Assembly (NCBI GenBank): GCA_002428485.1
Contig: DIWM01000026.1
Span: 1 to 48,956, forward strand
Length of the DNA: 48,956 nucleotides
Direction: 5' to 3'
Source: Deltaproteobacteria bacterium UBA6106
Lineage (GTDB): Bacteria; Desulfobacterota; Syntrophorhabdia; Syntrophorhabdales; Syntrophorhabdaceae
In this document: positions 24,419 to 31,517 of the stretch, in pieces
Position numbering within the stretch: position 1 is the first letter of the stretch
Layout: each line of letters starts with the position of its first letter
Translations under genes and position numbers: made by a program
Notes under the pieces: model-generated
The model's input: only the letters and a program-made list of their open reading frames with translations
Databases searched by the model: none
What the model was told of the DNA's origin: nothing

Positions 24419-25290
24419 AATACGAAGGTGCAATCTACAGGCCGCCAAGCGAGGCGGACAGCTTAATATTACAGGTAACGATCGGTTGTTCCCACAATAA
24501 ATGTACATTCTGCGGCTCCTTTAAAGAAAAAAAATTCAGGGTAAGATCCTTGGAAGAGGTCAAAGAGGATGTAGAAGAGGCAAAACAGTATGCCCGCTAC
24601 ATCCGGAAGGTCTTCATTGCTGACGGCGATGCGCTCATCATCCCGCAGAAGCGGCTCGTTCCGATCGTTCAGCTTATAAAAGACTCATTCCCCAGCCTTG
24701 AGAGGATCGGCATCTACGGAAACACAAAATCGATCCTTAAAAAATCCGTTGAGGAATTAAAGACTTTAAAAGGGCTTGGTGTCGGCATCATATACCTCGG
24801 TGTTGAATCGGGCGATCAGGTTACCCTCGACAGGGTTTGCAAGGGGACAGTCCTCGACAAGACAGCAGAGGCATCCAAAAGGGTGAAGGATGCCGGCATT
24901 ATCCTTTCTGTCACTGTCCTTCTCGGTTTGGGAGGTGTCGAAAGGAGCAGGATACACGCTGAAGAAACAGGGAAATTCTTAAGCAGGATAGACCCCGATT
25001 ACGCCGGAGCCCTGAGCGTTATCATCGTCCCGGGCACCCCACTGGCCGAAGAGGTGGAGAAAGGCACGTTCACGGTTCCCGATCCTTACATGCTCCTTGA
25101 GGAGCTTGTGATCATGATCAAAAATACTAACGTTACACACACATACTTTGCCTCAAACCACGCCTCTAATTATCTTCCTGTGAAGGCATGGCTTCCGGAA
25201 GAAAAAGAGAAGACATTGAAAGCGATAGAACATGTTCTCAAAAAACGAGATCCGTCCCTCCTGCGGCCGGAATTTATGAGGGCCCTTTAG
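24415..25290 (+). CDS. Radical SAM protein with CX4CX2C cluster motif
   Basis: A 291-residue radical SAM enzyme. The cluster motif is GCSHNKCTFC, with Cys 25, 30 and 33, spaced CX4CX2C rather than the classical CX3CX2C. Other features fit the Elp3/HemN-like barrel: an IYGNTKSIL strand, YLGVESGDQVTLDRVCKG and VTVLLGLGG. No SPASM or second cluster is seen. I recognise the family (uncharacterised radical SAM proteins with GCSxNKCTFC) but not the substrate. It is coupled by ATGA overlap to the DivIC/FtsB gene and followed 10 nt later by a thioesterase gene. Confidence 0.82.
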   Translation: MKYEGAIYRPPSEADSLILQVTIGCSHNKCTFCGSFKEKKFRVRSLEEVKEDVEEAKQYARYIRKVFIADGDALIIPQKRLVPIVQLIKDSFPSLERIGIYGNTKSILKKSVEELKTLKGLGVGIIYLGVESGDQVTLDRVCKGTVLDKTAEASKRVKDAGIILSVTVLLGLGGVERSRIHAEETGKFLSRIDPDYAGALSVIIVPGTPLAEEVEKGTFTVPDPYMLLEELVIMIKNTNVTHTYFASNHASNYLPVKAWLPEEKEKTLKAIEHVLKKRDPSLLRPEFMRAL

Positions 25291-25300
25291 GTAATGGTCT

Positions 25301-25726
25301 ATGCGTGCGCGTGATCACGAACCAGGATTTGTCGATGTGCCCGTGAGGGTGCGTTATGCCGATACCGACAGGATGGGCATCGTCTATTATGGAAATTATC
25401 CTATCTTCTTCGAGATAGGAAGAAGTGAGTATATGAGAGAAAAAGGCTTCACGTACAGGGAGTTCGAGGAGTCGGGTTACCACCTTGTCGTGGTCGGCAT
25501 GGAAATAAAGTATTACAATACCGCCACATACGATGACCTCCTTATTGTAAAAACAAAGGTATCTGAGCTAAAATCAAGGGGGCTAACGTTCCATTACATC
25601 ATATACTGCGAAGGAAATCTCATTGTTGAAGGCAAAACACGACACGTTTGTGTCAACACGAACAAAAAACCTGTTCTTATCCCCCAGAATCTTTTCAATA
25701 TCCTGAGAGATGCCGGCACCAGGTAA
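25301..25726 (+). CDS. Acyl-CoA thioesterase, YbgC/4HBT family
   Basis: Hot-dog-fold thioesterase (141 residues) that hydrolyses acyl- or aryl-CoA esters. The signature VRYADTDRMGIVYYGNYPIF holds the catalytic Asp (second Asp of the motif) and the long helix follows as FFEIGRSEYMREKGF. YbgC itself associates with the Tol-Pal envelope system in E. coli, but no tol genes are here. The end overlaps the heptosyltransferase start by 17 nt. The start ATG 25301 lies 10 nt after the radical SAM stop with only a weak SD (ggtaatgg). Substrate is unknown. Confidence 0.87.
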   Translation: MRARDHEPGFVDVPVRVRYADTDRMGIVYYGNYPIFFEIGRSEYMREKGFTYREFEESGYHLVVVGMEIKYYNTATYDDLLIVKTKVSELKSRGLTFHYIIYCEGNLIVEGKTRHVCVNTNKKPVLIPQNLFNILRDAGTR

Positions 25727-26768
25727 TATCCTTGTTATCCGATTGAGCTCTCTCGGAGATGTGCTGATGTGCATGCCGGCCGTGAAGGCGATACGAGACC
25801 GTTTTCCTGATTCCAGCATTACGTGGCTTGTCGAAGGACCTGTCGGTGAACTGCTTGCCTTTCAGACGTTTATCGACAGGGTAATTCTGTTCCCCCGGGG
25901 GCGCCTTCAGAGCGGATTAAAGGCCGTAGACCTTCCCGGCGTCGCCCGTGAGATAAAAGGGTTTCTCGCGCGCCTGAGAAAAGATCGCTATGATTGCATC
26001 GTTGATTTTCACGGCATCATCAAGAGCGCCTTTATCTCTGCGTGTGCACGGGGAGGAAGGAAGATCGGCTTCGACGCCATGCATGCCAAGGAGAAAAGTC
26101 ACCTCTTTTACGGGGAATGCGTTCCCGGTACAGACAGGAGAATTCACAAGGTGGAAAAGAATATGCTTGTAGCGCGTTATCTTGGTGCGGGTGATGCGGT
26201 GCCCGAGGTATTGTTCAAGGTGCCTGATGACGTAACCGGATATATCGATAATTTTTTTCACCACGCGGGCATACGGTCACCGGTGTTTGCCGTAAATCCT
26301 TTTTCCAGCAAGGGAACGGATTTTAAACGGTGGCCGGTAGAGCGGTATGCGCAGTTAATCGCCAGGGTAAGAGACCGGATGGGTGCCCATACGCTGATCC
26401 TATGGGGTCCGGGAGAAAAAGAAAAAGCGGAACGGCTGAAGGCAATGGCCGGCGAGAGTGCCTTTCTGGCCTGTCCGACAAATATCCCCCAGCTTTACGC
26501 GCTGCTCGAAAAGGTCGACATGTATATTGGCGGAGATACGGGCGTCATGCACCTCGCCTCTGCGGCAAAGATACCCGTTGTGGCAATCTTTGGACCGACG
26601 GATGTAAAGATAAACGCGCCCTACGGGCCGAATAACATAATCGTAAGGAAAGAGATATCATGCAGTCCCTGCAAGAAGAAAGATTGCCGTGAGAGGACAT
26701 GTATCGAAAGCATCAGCGTTGAAGACGTATTTGAAGCAGTGAACAGAATGGGTGATAAAACCGGTTGA
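25710..26768 (+). CDS. ADP-heptose:LPS heptosyltransferase I-like (GT9)
   Basis: GT-B glycosyltransferase of 352 residues. The N-terminus ILVIRLSSLGDVLMCMPAVK followed by ITWLVE resembles WaaC (heptosyltransferase I), which adds the first heptose to Kdo2-lipid A at the inner membrane. The donor domain has NPFSSKGTDFKRWP, GGDTGVMHLASAAKIPVVAIFG and the Cys-rich end SPCKKKDCRERTCIESI seen in many family members. It overlaps the thioesterase gene by 17 nt. With the WaaF-like gene at 28297 and hldA/hldC it forms an inner-core heptose locus. Assignment as WaaC rather than another GT9 is moderate. Confidence 0.85.
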   Translation: MPAPGNILVIRLSSLGDVLMCMPAVKAIRDRFPDSSITWLVEGPVGELLAFQTFIDRVILFPRGRLQSGLKAVDLPGVAREIKGFLARLRKDRYDCIVDFHGIIKSAFISACARGGRKIGFDAMHAKEKSHLFYGECVPGTDRRIHKVEKNMLVARYLGAGDAVPEVLFKVPDDVTGYIDNFFHHAGIRSPVFAVNPFSSKGTDFKRWPVERYAQLIARVRDRMGAHTLILWGPGEKEKAERLKAMAGESAFLACPTNIPQLYALLEKVDMYIGGDTGVMHLASAAKIPVVAIFGPTDVKINAPYGPNNIIVRKEISCSPCKKKDCRERTCIESISVEDVFEAVNRMGDKTG

Positions 26769-26790
26769 AAAGGTAAGGAGCAATGATTAT

Positions 26791-26817
26791 AAATTTGAAA
26801 TTTGAAATTTGAAATTT
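26791..26817. repeat. Tandem AT-rich repeat aaatttg
   Basis: About four tandem copies of the 7-bp unit aaatttg/tttgaaa. It lies between a strong SD (aaggag, 26775-26780, with an ATG at 26783) and the radical SAM start at 26832. The frame from ATG 26783 stops inside the repeat after nine codons. Confidence 0.75.
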
Positions 26818-26831
26818 ATGAAGAACACTGT

Positions 26832-28328
26832 ATGAAGGTGCTTTTTATATATCCCAACATCAACGCCCAGATAGGGTTCAGTTACGGCGTATCCTATATC
26901 TCAGGTTTTTTGAAAAAACACGGGATTGAGACGCACCTTATTAACATCAACGAAAAGCTCGGTTATCCCCTTGACCTGGAAAGGATAAAAAAGGACGTCC
27001 TTGCAATAAGACCCGACATGATAGGCTTTTCAGTCCTCACAAATCAGTACAAGTACGCCCTTGAGACGGCCCGCAGCATCAAGGGATATTTCAATGTCCC
27101 TGTCATTTTCGGCGGGATCCACCCCACCATGGACCCCATGGGGACCCTGTCTGAGGAATGCGTAGACTATATATGCGTTGGTGAAGGAGAAGAAGCCTTC
27201 CTGGAGCTTTTGCAAAATGGTAGTCCAAGAGGGATCAGGAACATCGGCTACAAAGAGAAAGGGGAGACCGTTCTTGAACCCCTCCGGCCCTATACGGATA
27301 TTGCTAAACTTCCTTTTAAGGATTATGAGATCTTCGACTTCCAGCGCATGATCAATGCCAAGGACGGATGGGTCGGCCTGACAGCGTCCAGGGGATGTCC
27401 CTTCAGGTGCACCTATTGCCTCAACCACAAGATCATGGGGCTTTACAAGGACCATGGCCATCTTCCGAGACAGTATCTGCGCAGGCATACCGTAGATGAA
27501 ATGATACACGAGATCGAATATCTTATCAGCCGTTACAAAGGGATCAGGATGTTCATCTTTGACGATGACATCTTCACCTTCGATAAAAAGTGGCTTCGCG
27601 AGTTTACGGAACGCTACAAAACGATTACCGATATAGGTTTCGTCTGTAATGCCCACGCAAGGGTCTTCGATGAGGAAACGGCGAGGAGCCTCAAGGAGGC
27701 CGGGTGCAGGATCGTAAAGTTCGGCCTTGAGAGCGGAAGCGACCGGATACGGAGAAACGTGCTGCACCGGTATATGTCAAATAACGATATCGCACATGCC
27801 TTTGATGTGGCGCACAAAGTCGGCCTCCATACCTCGGCCTTTGTTATGGTAGGGCTGCCGCATGAAACAAGGGCGGATATCATGGAGACCGTGGAACTCC
27901 TCGCCAGGATCCAGCCGGGCAGGTTCCGCTGGTCGCTGTTCTTTCCCTTTGTGGGCACTAAGGCATACAGCATTGCTGAGCGGTCAGGGCAGATAGACTT
28001 TGAAAAGATGCTTCATCTCGATAATTTTACCGATGAGACCTGCATGGTTCTTGGAGATGACGTTGATCTTCTCGTTGACAAGGTAAAAACGATGTTCTGT
28101 ACATTTGTAAACGGCTATGCGAATATAGACAAGAAGTATACGGAACTTGCAAGGCTCGTCGAAGAGGCAAATGAGAAGACCTGGAAACAGGAAAAAGATC
28201 GTTACCTGCAAAAAGAGGACGAGATAAATAAAGAGGCGGACAGGAAAGGGGAAACACATTATGCGGTTAAATATAATCCTTTCATGGGTGTGAGAAGTGA
28301 CTGGGAGGACGATAGTATATCTGCCTAA
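26832..28328 (+). CDS. B12-binding-domain radical SAM protein
   Basis: A 498-residue enzyme: N-terminal cobalamin-binding-like Rossmann domain (1-130, with SYGVSYISGFLKKHGIETHL and VIFGGIHPTMDP, lacking the DxHxxG His of methionine synthase), then a radical SAM domain with CX3CX2C in ASRGCPFRCTYC (Cys 189, 193, 196) and a charged C-terminal region. The group methylates or rearranges unactivated carbons. Placement between two heptosyltransferase genes suggests a role in LPS or surface lipid modification, but this is inference. The start at 26832 is preferred; the frame extends to a TTG at 26802 inside a tandem repeat. It overlaps the next gene by 32 nt. Confidence 0.8.
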   Translation: MKVLFIYPNINAQIGFSYGVSYISGFLKKHGIETHLININEKLGYPLDLERIKKDVLAIRPDMIGFSVLTNQYKYALETARSIKGYFNVPVIFGGIHPTMDPMGTLSEECVDYICVGEGEEAFLELLQNGSPRGIRNIGYKEKGETVLEPLRPYTDIAKLPFKDYEIFDFQRMINAKDGWVGLTASRGCPFRCTYCLNHKIMGLYKDHGHLPRQYLRRHTVDEMIHEIEYLISRYKGIRMFIFDDDIFTFDKKWLREFTERYKTITDIGFVCNAHARVFDEETARSLKEAGCRIVKFGLESGSDRIRRNVLHRYMSNNDIAHAFDVAHKVGLHTSAFVMVGLPHETRADIMETVELLARIQPGRFRWSLFFPFVGTKAYSIAERSGQIDFEKMLHLDNFTDETCMVLGDDVDLLVDKVKTMFCTFVNGYANIDKKYTELARLVEEANEKTWKQEKDRYLQKEDEINKEADRKGETHYAVKYNPFMGVRSDWEDDSISA

Positions 28329-29316
28329 CTGGCTTGGAGATATGGTGATGGCTGTTCCCTTTCTCCATGCGCTGAGGGCCTATATCTACGGCGAGATCTG
28401 GGCCATAGGAAAAAGCAACGCGATCCATATCTACAACGGACTCAATCTTTTCGACAGATTCATCGCCGTTGACGACAAAGGCGTGATCCCCTTTCTTGAT
28501 ACGGTGAGTATCTTGAAGCAGGTTTCATTTAAAAGAGGGATAATCCTTCCCCATTCTTTCCGTTCGGCCCTGCTCTTTTTTACACTGCTTCTAAGGGAGA
28601 GAATCGGTTATGCCCGCAACAAACGGGGGTTCATGCTGAACAGAAAGATCGGGGAGGGAACCGACGTAGAACCGACAGTGGAACACTATCTCAGGATCAT
28701 CGACGCCCTCGGAGGAAAGAGGTCCCTCGATGCCCCTATCCTCCTGGTCACCGAGGATGAGGAACAGAAATTCGACAAGAAGTTTACCGATATTCGCAAG
28801 CCATATGCAGTCTTTATTGTGGGCGCCCAGTATGGTCCTTCAAAATGCTGGCCGGCCCATCATTTTTCTGAGCTTGCCGATATGGTCGTCAGACAGTATG
28901 GCATGAAGGTTTACATGCTGCCGGGAAAGGGTGAGGAGGGGGTAGCCGATACAGTACTCGCCGGTGTTACAGAGAAAAATTATGTAGAAGTAAGATCAAT
29001 GAACGTGATGGACCTGAAGGTGTGTATCTCGAGGGCATCCCTTGTCGTGAGCAACGATACCGGCCCCCGGCATCTTGCAGCGGCCCTCTCGACACCGACC
29101 GTTGTCCTTATGGGGCCCATGGACGACCGGTATACCTGTTATCCGAGCACGTGGACCTATCCATTGTGGAAAGATGTCTCCTGCAGGCCCTGCAACAAAA
29201 AACACTGCGACAGAGAGCATGAATGCCTTGAGGGGATAACGCCAAAGGAAGTCTTTGTGAAGGTGGAGGAGATCATTGAAAAGAGCACACAAAAAGGGGA
29301 CAGGAACGCTGGGTAA
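28297..29316 (+). CDS. ADP-heptose:LPS heptosyltransferase II-like (GT9)
   Basis: A 339-residue GT-B enzyme; TIVYLPNWLGDMVMAVPFLH is the WaaF-type N-terminal motif, and VVSNDTGPRHLAAALSTPTVVLMG is the donor-site motif. WaaF adds the second heptose to the LPS inner core. The C-terminus carries the Cys-rich SCRPCNKKHCDREHECLEGI found in many members. The start is GTG at 28297, 32 nt inside the radical SAM gene, with GGGTG upstream. It overlaps hldA by 41 nt, so synthesis of the donor and its transfer are coupled. Confidence 0.85.
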   Translation: MTGRTIVYLPNWLGDMVMAVPFLHALRAYIYGEIWAIGKSNAIHIYNGLNLFDRFIAVDDKGVIPFLDTVSILKQVSFKRGIILPHSFRSALLFFTLLLRERIGYARNKRGFMLNRKIGEGTDVEPTVEHYLRIIDALGGKRSLDAPILLVTEDEEQKFDKKFTDIRKPYAVFIVGAQYGPSKCWPAHHFSELADMVVRQYGMKVYMLPGKGEEGVADTVLAGVTEKNYVEVRSMNVMDLKVCISRASLVVSNDTGPRHLAAALSTPTVVLMGPMDDRYTCYPSTWTYPLWKDVSCRPCNKKHCDREHECLEGITPKEVFVKVEEIIEKSTQKGDRNAG

Positions 29317-30289
29317 GGTAATAGGGCGGTTTGAAGGGAAGAAGGTATGCGTGATAGGCGATATCATTGCCGATGTATATATCTTCGGGAAGCCATACAG
29401 GTTGTCGCGGGAGGCCCCTGTGGTCATTGTGAAGTTTGAGGAATCAAAGACATACCCCGGCAGCGCGGGCAACACGATCAACAACCTGCTTGCCCTTGGA
29501 GCGCACGTCTATCCTCTTGGTTTTATAGGGAACGACAATGCGGGCGAGAAGCTTATGCAGTCCTTTTCTCAGCATAAAAATATTGATATCAACGGGATCA
29601 TAAGGCATGACGGCGAAACAGTGACAAAGACCAGGATCCTTGCCGGTGATACCAACACCTCGAAACAACAGGTGATACGGATCGACAAAGACAGCAACAG
29701 GCCCCTCTCCCGGTCAGAAAAAACGATGCTTATGAAAAAACTGAAGGCAGTAGCCCCTCTCGCTGATGCCTTCATCGTATCCGATTACGGCCATGGCACG
29801 ATCGACAAAGAGATCATGGATTTTATGAGAAACCTTGCGAAAAGGAAGATTGTTGTTGGCGACTCGCGGTACGGGCTGGAGGCGTTTAACGGTTTTACGA
29901 TTGTTACTCCTAATGAATCGGAGGCATACCGTTTAAGTAACCTCAGCGAGGATCACGATATAAATGTAGTGGGAAAGACAATCATGGGCAGGATGAAATT
30001 AAAGGCCCTCCTTATAACCCGCGGCAATAAAGGCATGAGGCTCTTCGTGGGGGGTAGAAGGATATATGATATACCAATCTCCGGGACAGATGATGTAACT
30101 GATGTTACGGGCGCCGGCGATACGGTCTGTGCAACCATTGCGCTCTCTCTTGCGGGTGGAGCGGATTTCTATACGGCATCAAGGATCGCAAACTATGCAG
30201 CAGGCGTTGTTGTCATGAAGAGGGGAACGGCAACAGTGACGGTTCAGGAGCTGGAGAGGGCAATCGGGAATCAGGATGAATTGCAATAA
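29276..30289 (+). CDS. hldA: D-glycero-beta-D-manno-heptose-7-phosphate kinase
   Basis: PfkB-type kinase equal to the N-terminal half of HldE (RfaE); it forms heptose-1,7-bisphosphate on the way to ADP-heptose. The 337-residue product has FEGKKVCVIGDIIADVYIFG, PGSAGNTINNLLALG, NESEAYRL and the PfkB signature DVTGAGDTVCATIALSLAGG. The start is TTG 29276, supported by GGAGGAG six bases upstream, 41 nt inside the previous gene. The adenylyltransferase half is a separate gene (30326), so HldE is split as in many non-enteric bacteria. Confidence 0.9.
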   Translation: MKRAHKKGTGTLGKVIGRFEGKKVCVIGDIIADVYIFGKPYRLSREAPVVIVKFEESKTYPGSAGNTINNLLALGAHVYPLGFIGNDNAGEKLMQSFSQHKNIDINGIIRHDGETVTKTRILAGDTNTSKQQVIRIDKDSNRPLSRSEKTMLMKKLKAVAPLADAFIVSDYGHGTIDKEIMDFMRNLAKRKIVVGDSRYGLEAFNGFTIVTPNESEAYRLSNLSEDHDINVVGKTIMGRMKLKALLITRGNKGMRLFVGGRRIYDIPISGTDDVTDVTGAGDTVCATIALSLAGGADFYTASRIANYAAGVVVMKRGTATVTVQELERAIGNQDELQ

Positions 30290-30325
30290 TACGCTTTGCT
30301 CAAAGCAAAACTTCGTGAGTGAGAT

Positions 30326-30802
30326 ATGGGTAAAGTAATAGACAGTCTGGCTGTATTAAAAGAGGTCATCGAAAGAGAAAGACAAAAGGGCAGGAAGGTC
30401 GTCTTCGGGAATGGGTGCTTCGATCTCCTTCATGTGGGACATGTCCGGTACCTGAAGGGGGCGAAGGCGCTTGGTGATGTCCTGATCGTTGCCGTCAACG
30501 ACGATGCATCGGTAACAGGCCTGGGGAAAAGGAAACAGGTGTTAACCCCGGCAAATGAACGGGCAGAGATCATCGCGGCGATCGGTTGCGTCGACTATGT
30601 GATCATATTCAGCGAACCAACCGTTGAAAACCTCCTTCGCACATTACAGCCCCACATCCACGCAAAGGGGACCGACTACACTGAAGAGAATGTGCCGGAA
30701 AGGGCCATCGTTCAATCCTATGGAGGCAAGGTAGCCATCGTCGGCGACCCCAAGGACCACTCCACGAGAGATCTCATTAAAACCATCAAAGAACTTTCTT
30801 AG
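30326..30802 (+). CDS. hldC: D-beta-D-heptose-1-phosphate adenylyltransferase
   Basis: Nucleotidyltransferase equal to the C-terminal half of HldE (158 residues), making ADP-heptose from heptose-1-phosphate and ATP. The HxGH motif is in GCFDLLHVGHVRYLKGAK, and KGTDYTEENVPE and DHSTRDLIKTI complete the fold. It follows hldA after 36 nt that contain a small hairpin (gctttgctcaaagc). It is the last gene of this plus-strand run; a large inverted repeat follows. The isomerase (gmhA), phosphatase (gmhB) and epimerase (hldD) are not in the window. Confidence 0.92.
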   Translation: MGKVIDSLAVLKEVIERERQKGRKVVFGNGCFDLLHVGHVRYLKGAKALGDVLIVAVNDDASVTGLGKRKQVLTPANERAEIIAAIGCVDYVIIFSEPTVENLLRTLQPHIHAKGTDYTEENVPERAIVQSYGGKVAIVGDPKDHSTRDLIKTIKELS

Positions 30803-30839
30803 CGAAACAGGAAAACGGCTCATGACGCACGGCAAAATC

Positions 30840-30972
30840 AAATTCTAAATCCTAATATCTAAACCCTAAACAAATTCGAATGTTCAAAATTCAAAACGCG
30901 GCCTGCATGCATTCGTTTTGAACATTTGATATTTGGGGTTTAATATTGTTTAGGGTTTAGTGCTTAGAATTT
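30840..30972. repeat. Large inverted repeat between hldC and the sigma-like gene
   Basis: Interrupted arms match in order: aaattctaa (30840-30848) with ttagaattt (30964-30972), ctaaaccctaaac (30859-30871) with gtttagggtttag (30948-30960), and ttcaaaacg (30890-30898) with cgttttgaa (30914-30922). The right arm covers the stop codon and last residues of the minus-strand gene that ends at 30957. It could act as a bidirectional terminator. Confidence 0.8.
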
Positions 30973-31517
30973 CGTGCTTGGTTTTGCCATGAGCTATCAG
31001 CCATGAGCCTATAGAACTCTATGTATTTGTCCCTGATCCTGTTCTTAATCTTCAGGACCATAACGTGCGATATGCCCAGCCTGCCCCCTATCTCCCGCAT
31101 CGACATGCCTTCCAAAAAGCAGGAAAGGACTTCACGCTCCCGCCACGAGAGACATTTCTCTTCCAGCGACTCCACTTCTATTTTACCTTCGATATAGTCC
31201 AGGGTTTTTATATTTTCGGAAATGAGGAGATCTTCAAGACATATGCCGTCTTCGCCGACAGGGTTCTGCAGGCTTAAGGAAACGCCATGATCCCTGACCT
31301 TCCTGAGATAGTTCTTTAGATGATAATAGCACCCCTGGAGGATATAGCTGTCTGTCTTGCCGGCGATAGACCCTTTATTGTGAGCGATCCATAAATGAAA
31401 CAGTGCTTCCTGGTAGAGGTCGTCATCGTCAAAAAAAGAATGGTGTCCGTTCAGTTTTTTTGTGATCCTTTTCAAGGTCGGTGATAACCTGCGGACAACG
31501 CCTTCGAAATCCATCAT
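30957..31517 (-). CDS. Sigma-70-like transcription factor
   Basis: A 186-residue protein with an ECF-like layout: region 2-like segment (about 10-75, HSFFDDDDLYQEALFHLWIA), a linker, and a region 4 helix-turn-helix (about 125-170, LSWREREVLSCFLEGMSMRE then LGISHVMVLKIKNRIRDKY). This suits a sigma factor or sigma-like activator, but I cannot place the subfamily and the -10 recognition residues are not obvious. The start overlaps the nadE stop (ATGA), so it is coupled to NAD synthetase. The last residues (ARNSKH) and stop codon fall in a word-like inverted repeat, so the original C-terminus may have been altered. No anti-sigma gene is adjacent. Confidence 0.72.
   Translation of the reverse strand: MMDFEGVVRRLSPTLKRITKKLNGHHSFFDDDDLYQEALFHLWIAHNKGSIAGKTDSYILQGCYYHLKNYLRKVRDHGVSLSLQNPVGEDGICLEDLLISENIKTLDYIEGKIEVESLEEKCLSWREREVLSCFLEGMSMREIGGRLGISHVMVLKIKNRIRDKYIEFYRLMADSSWQNQARNSKH

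Noticed and set aside
26791..26817. Start of a CRISPR array
   Set aside because: The units are contiguous 7-mers with no spacers, and no cas genes are in the window.
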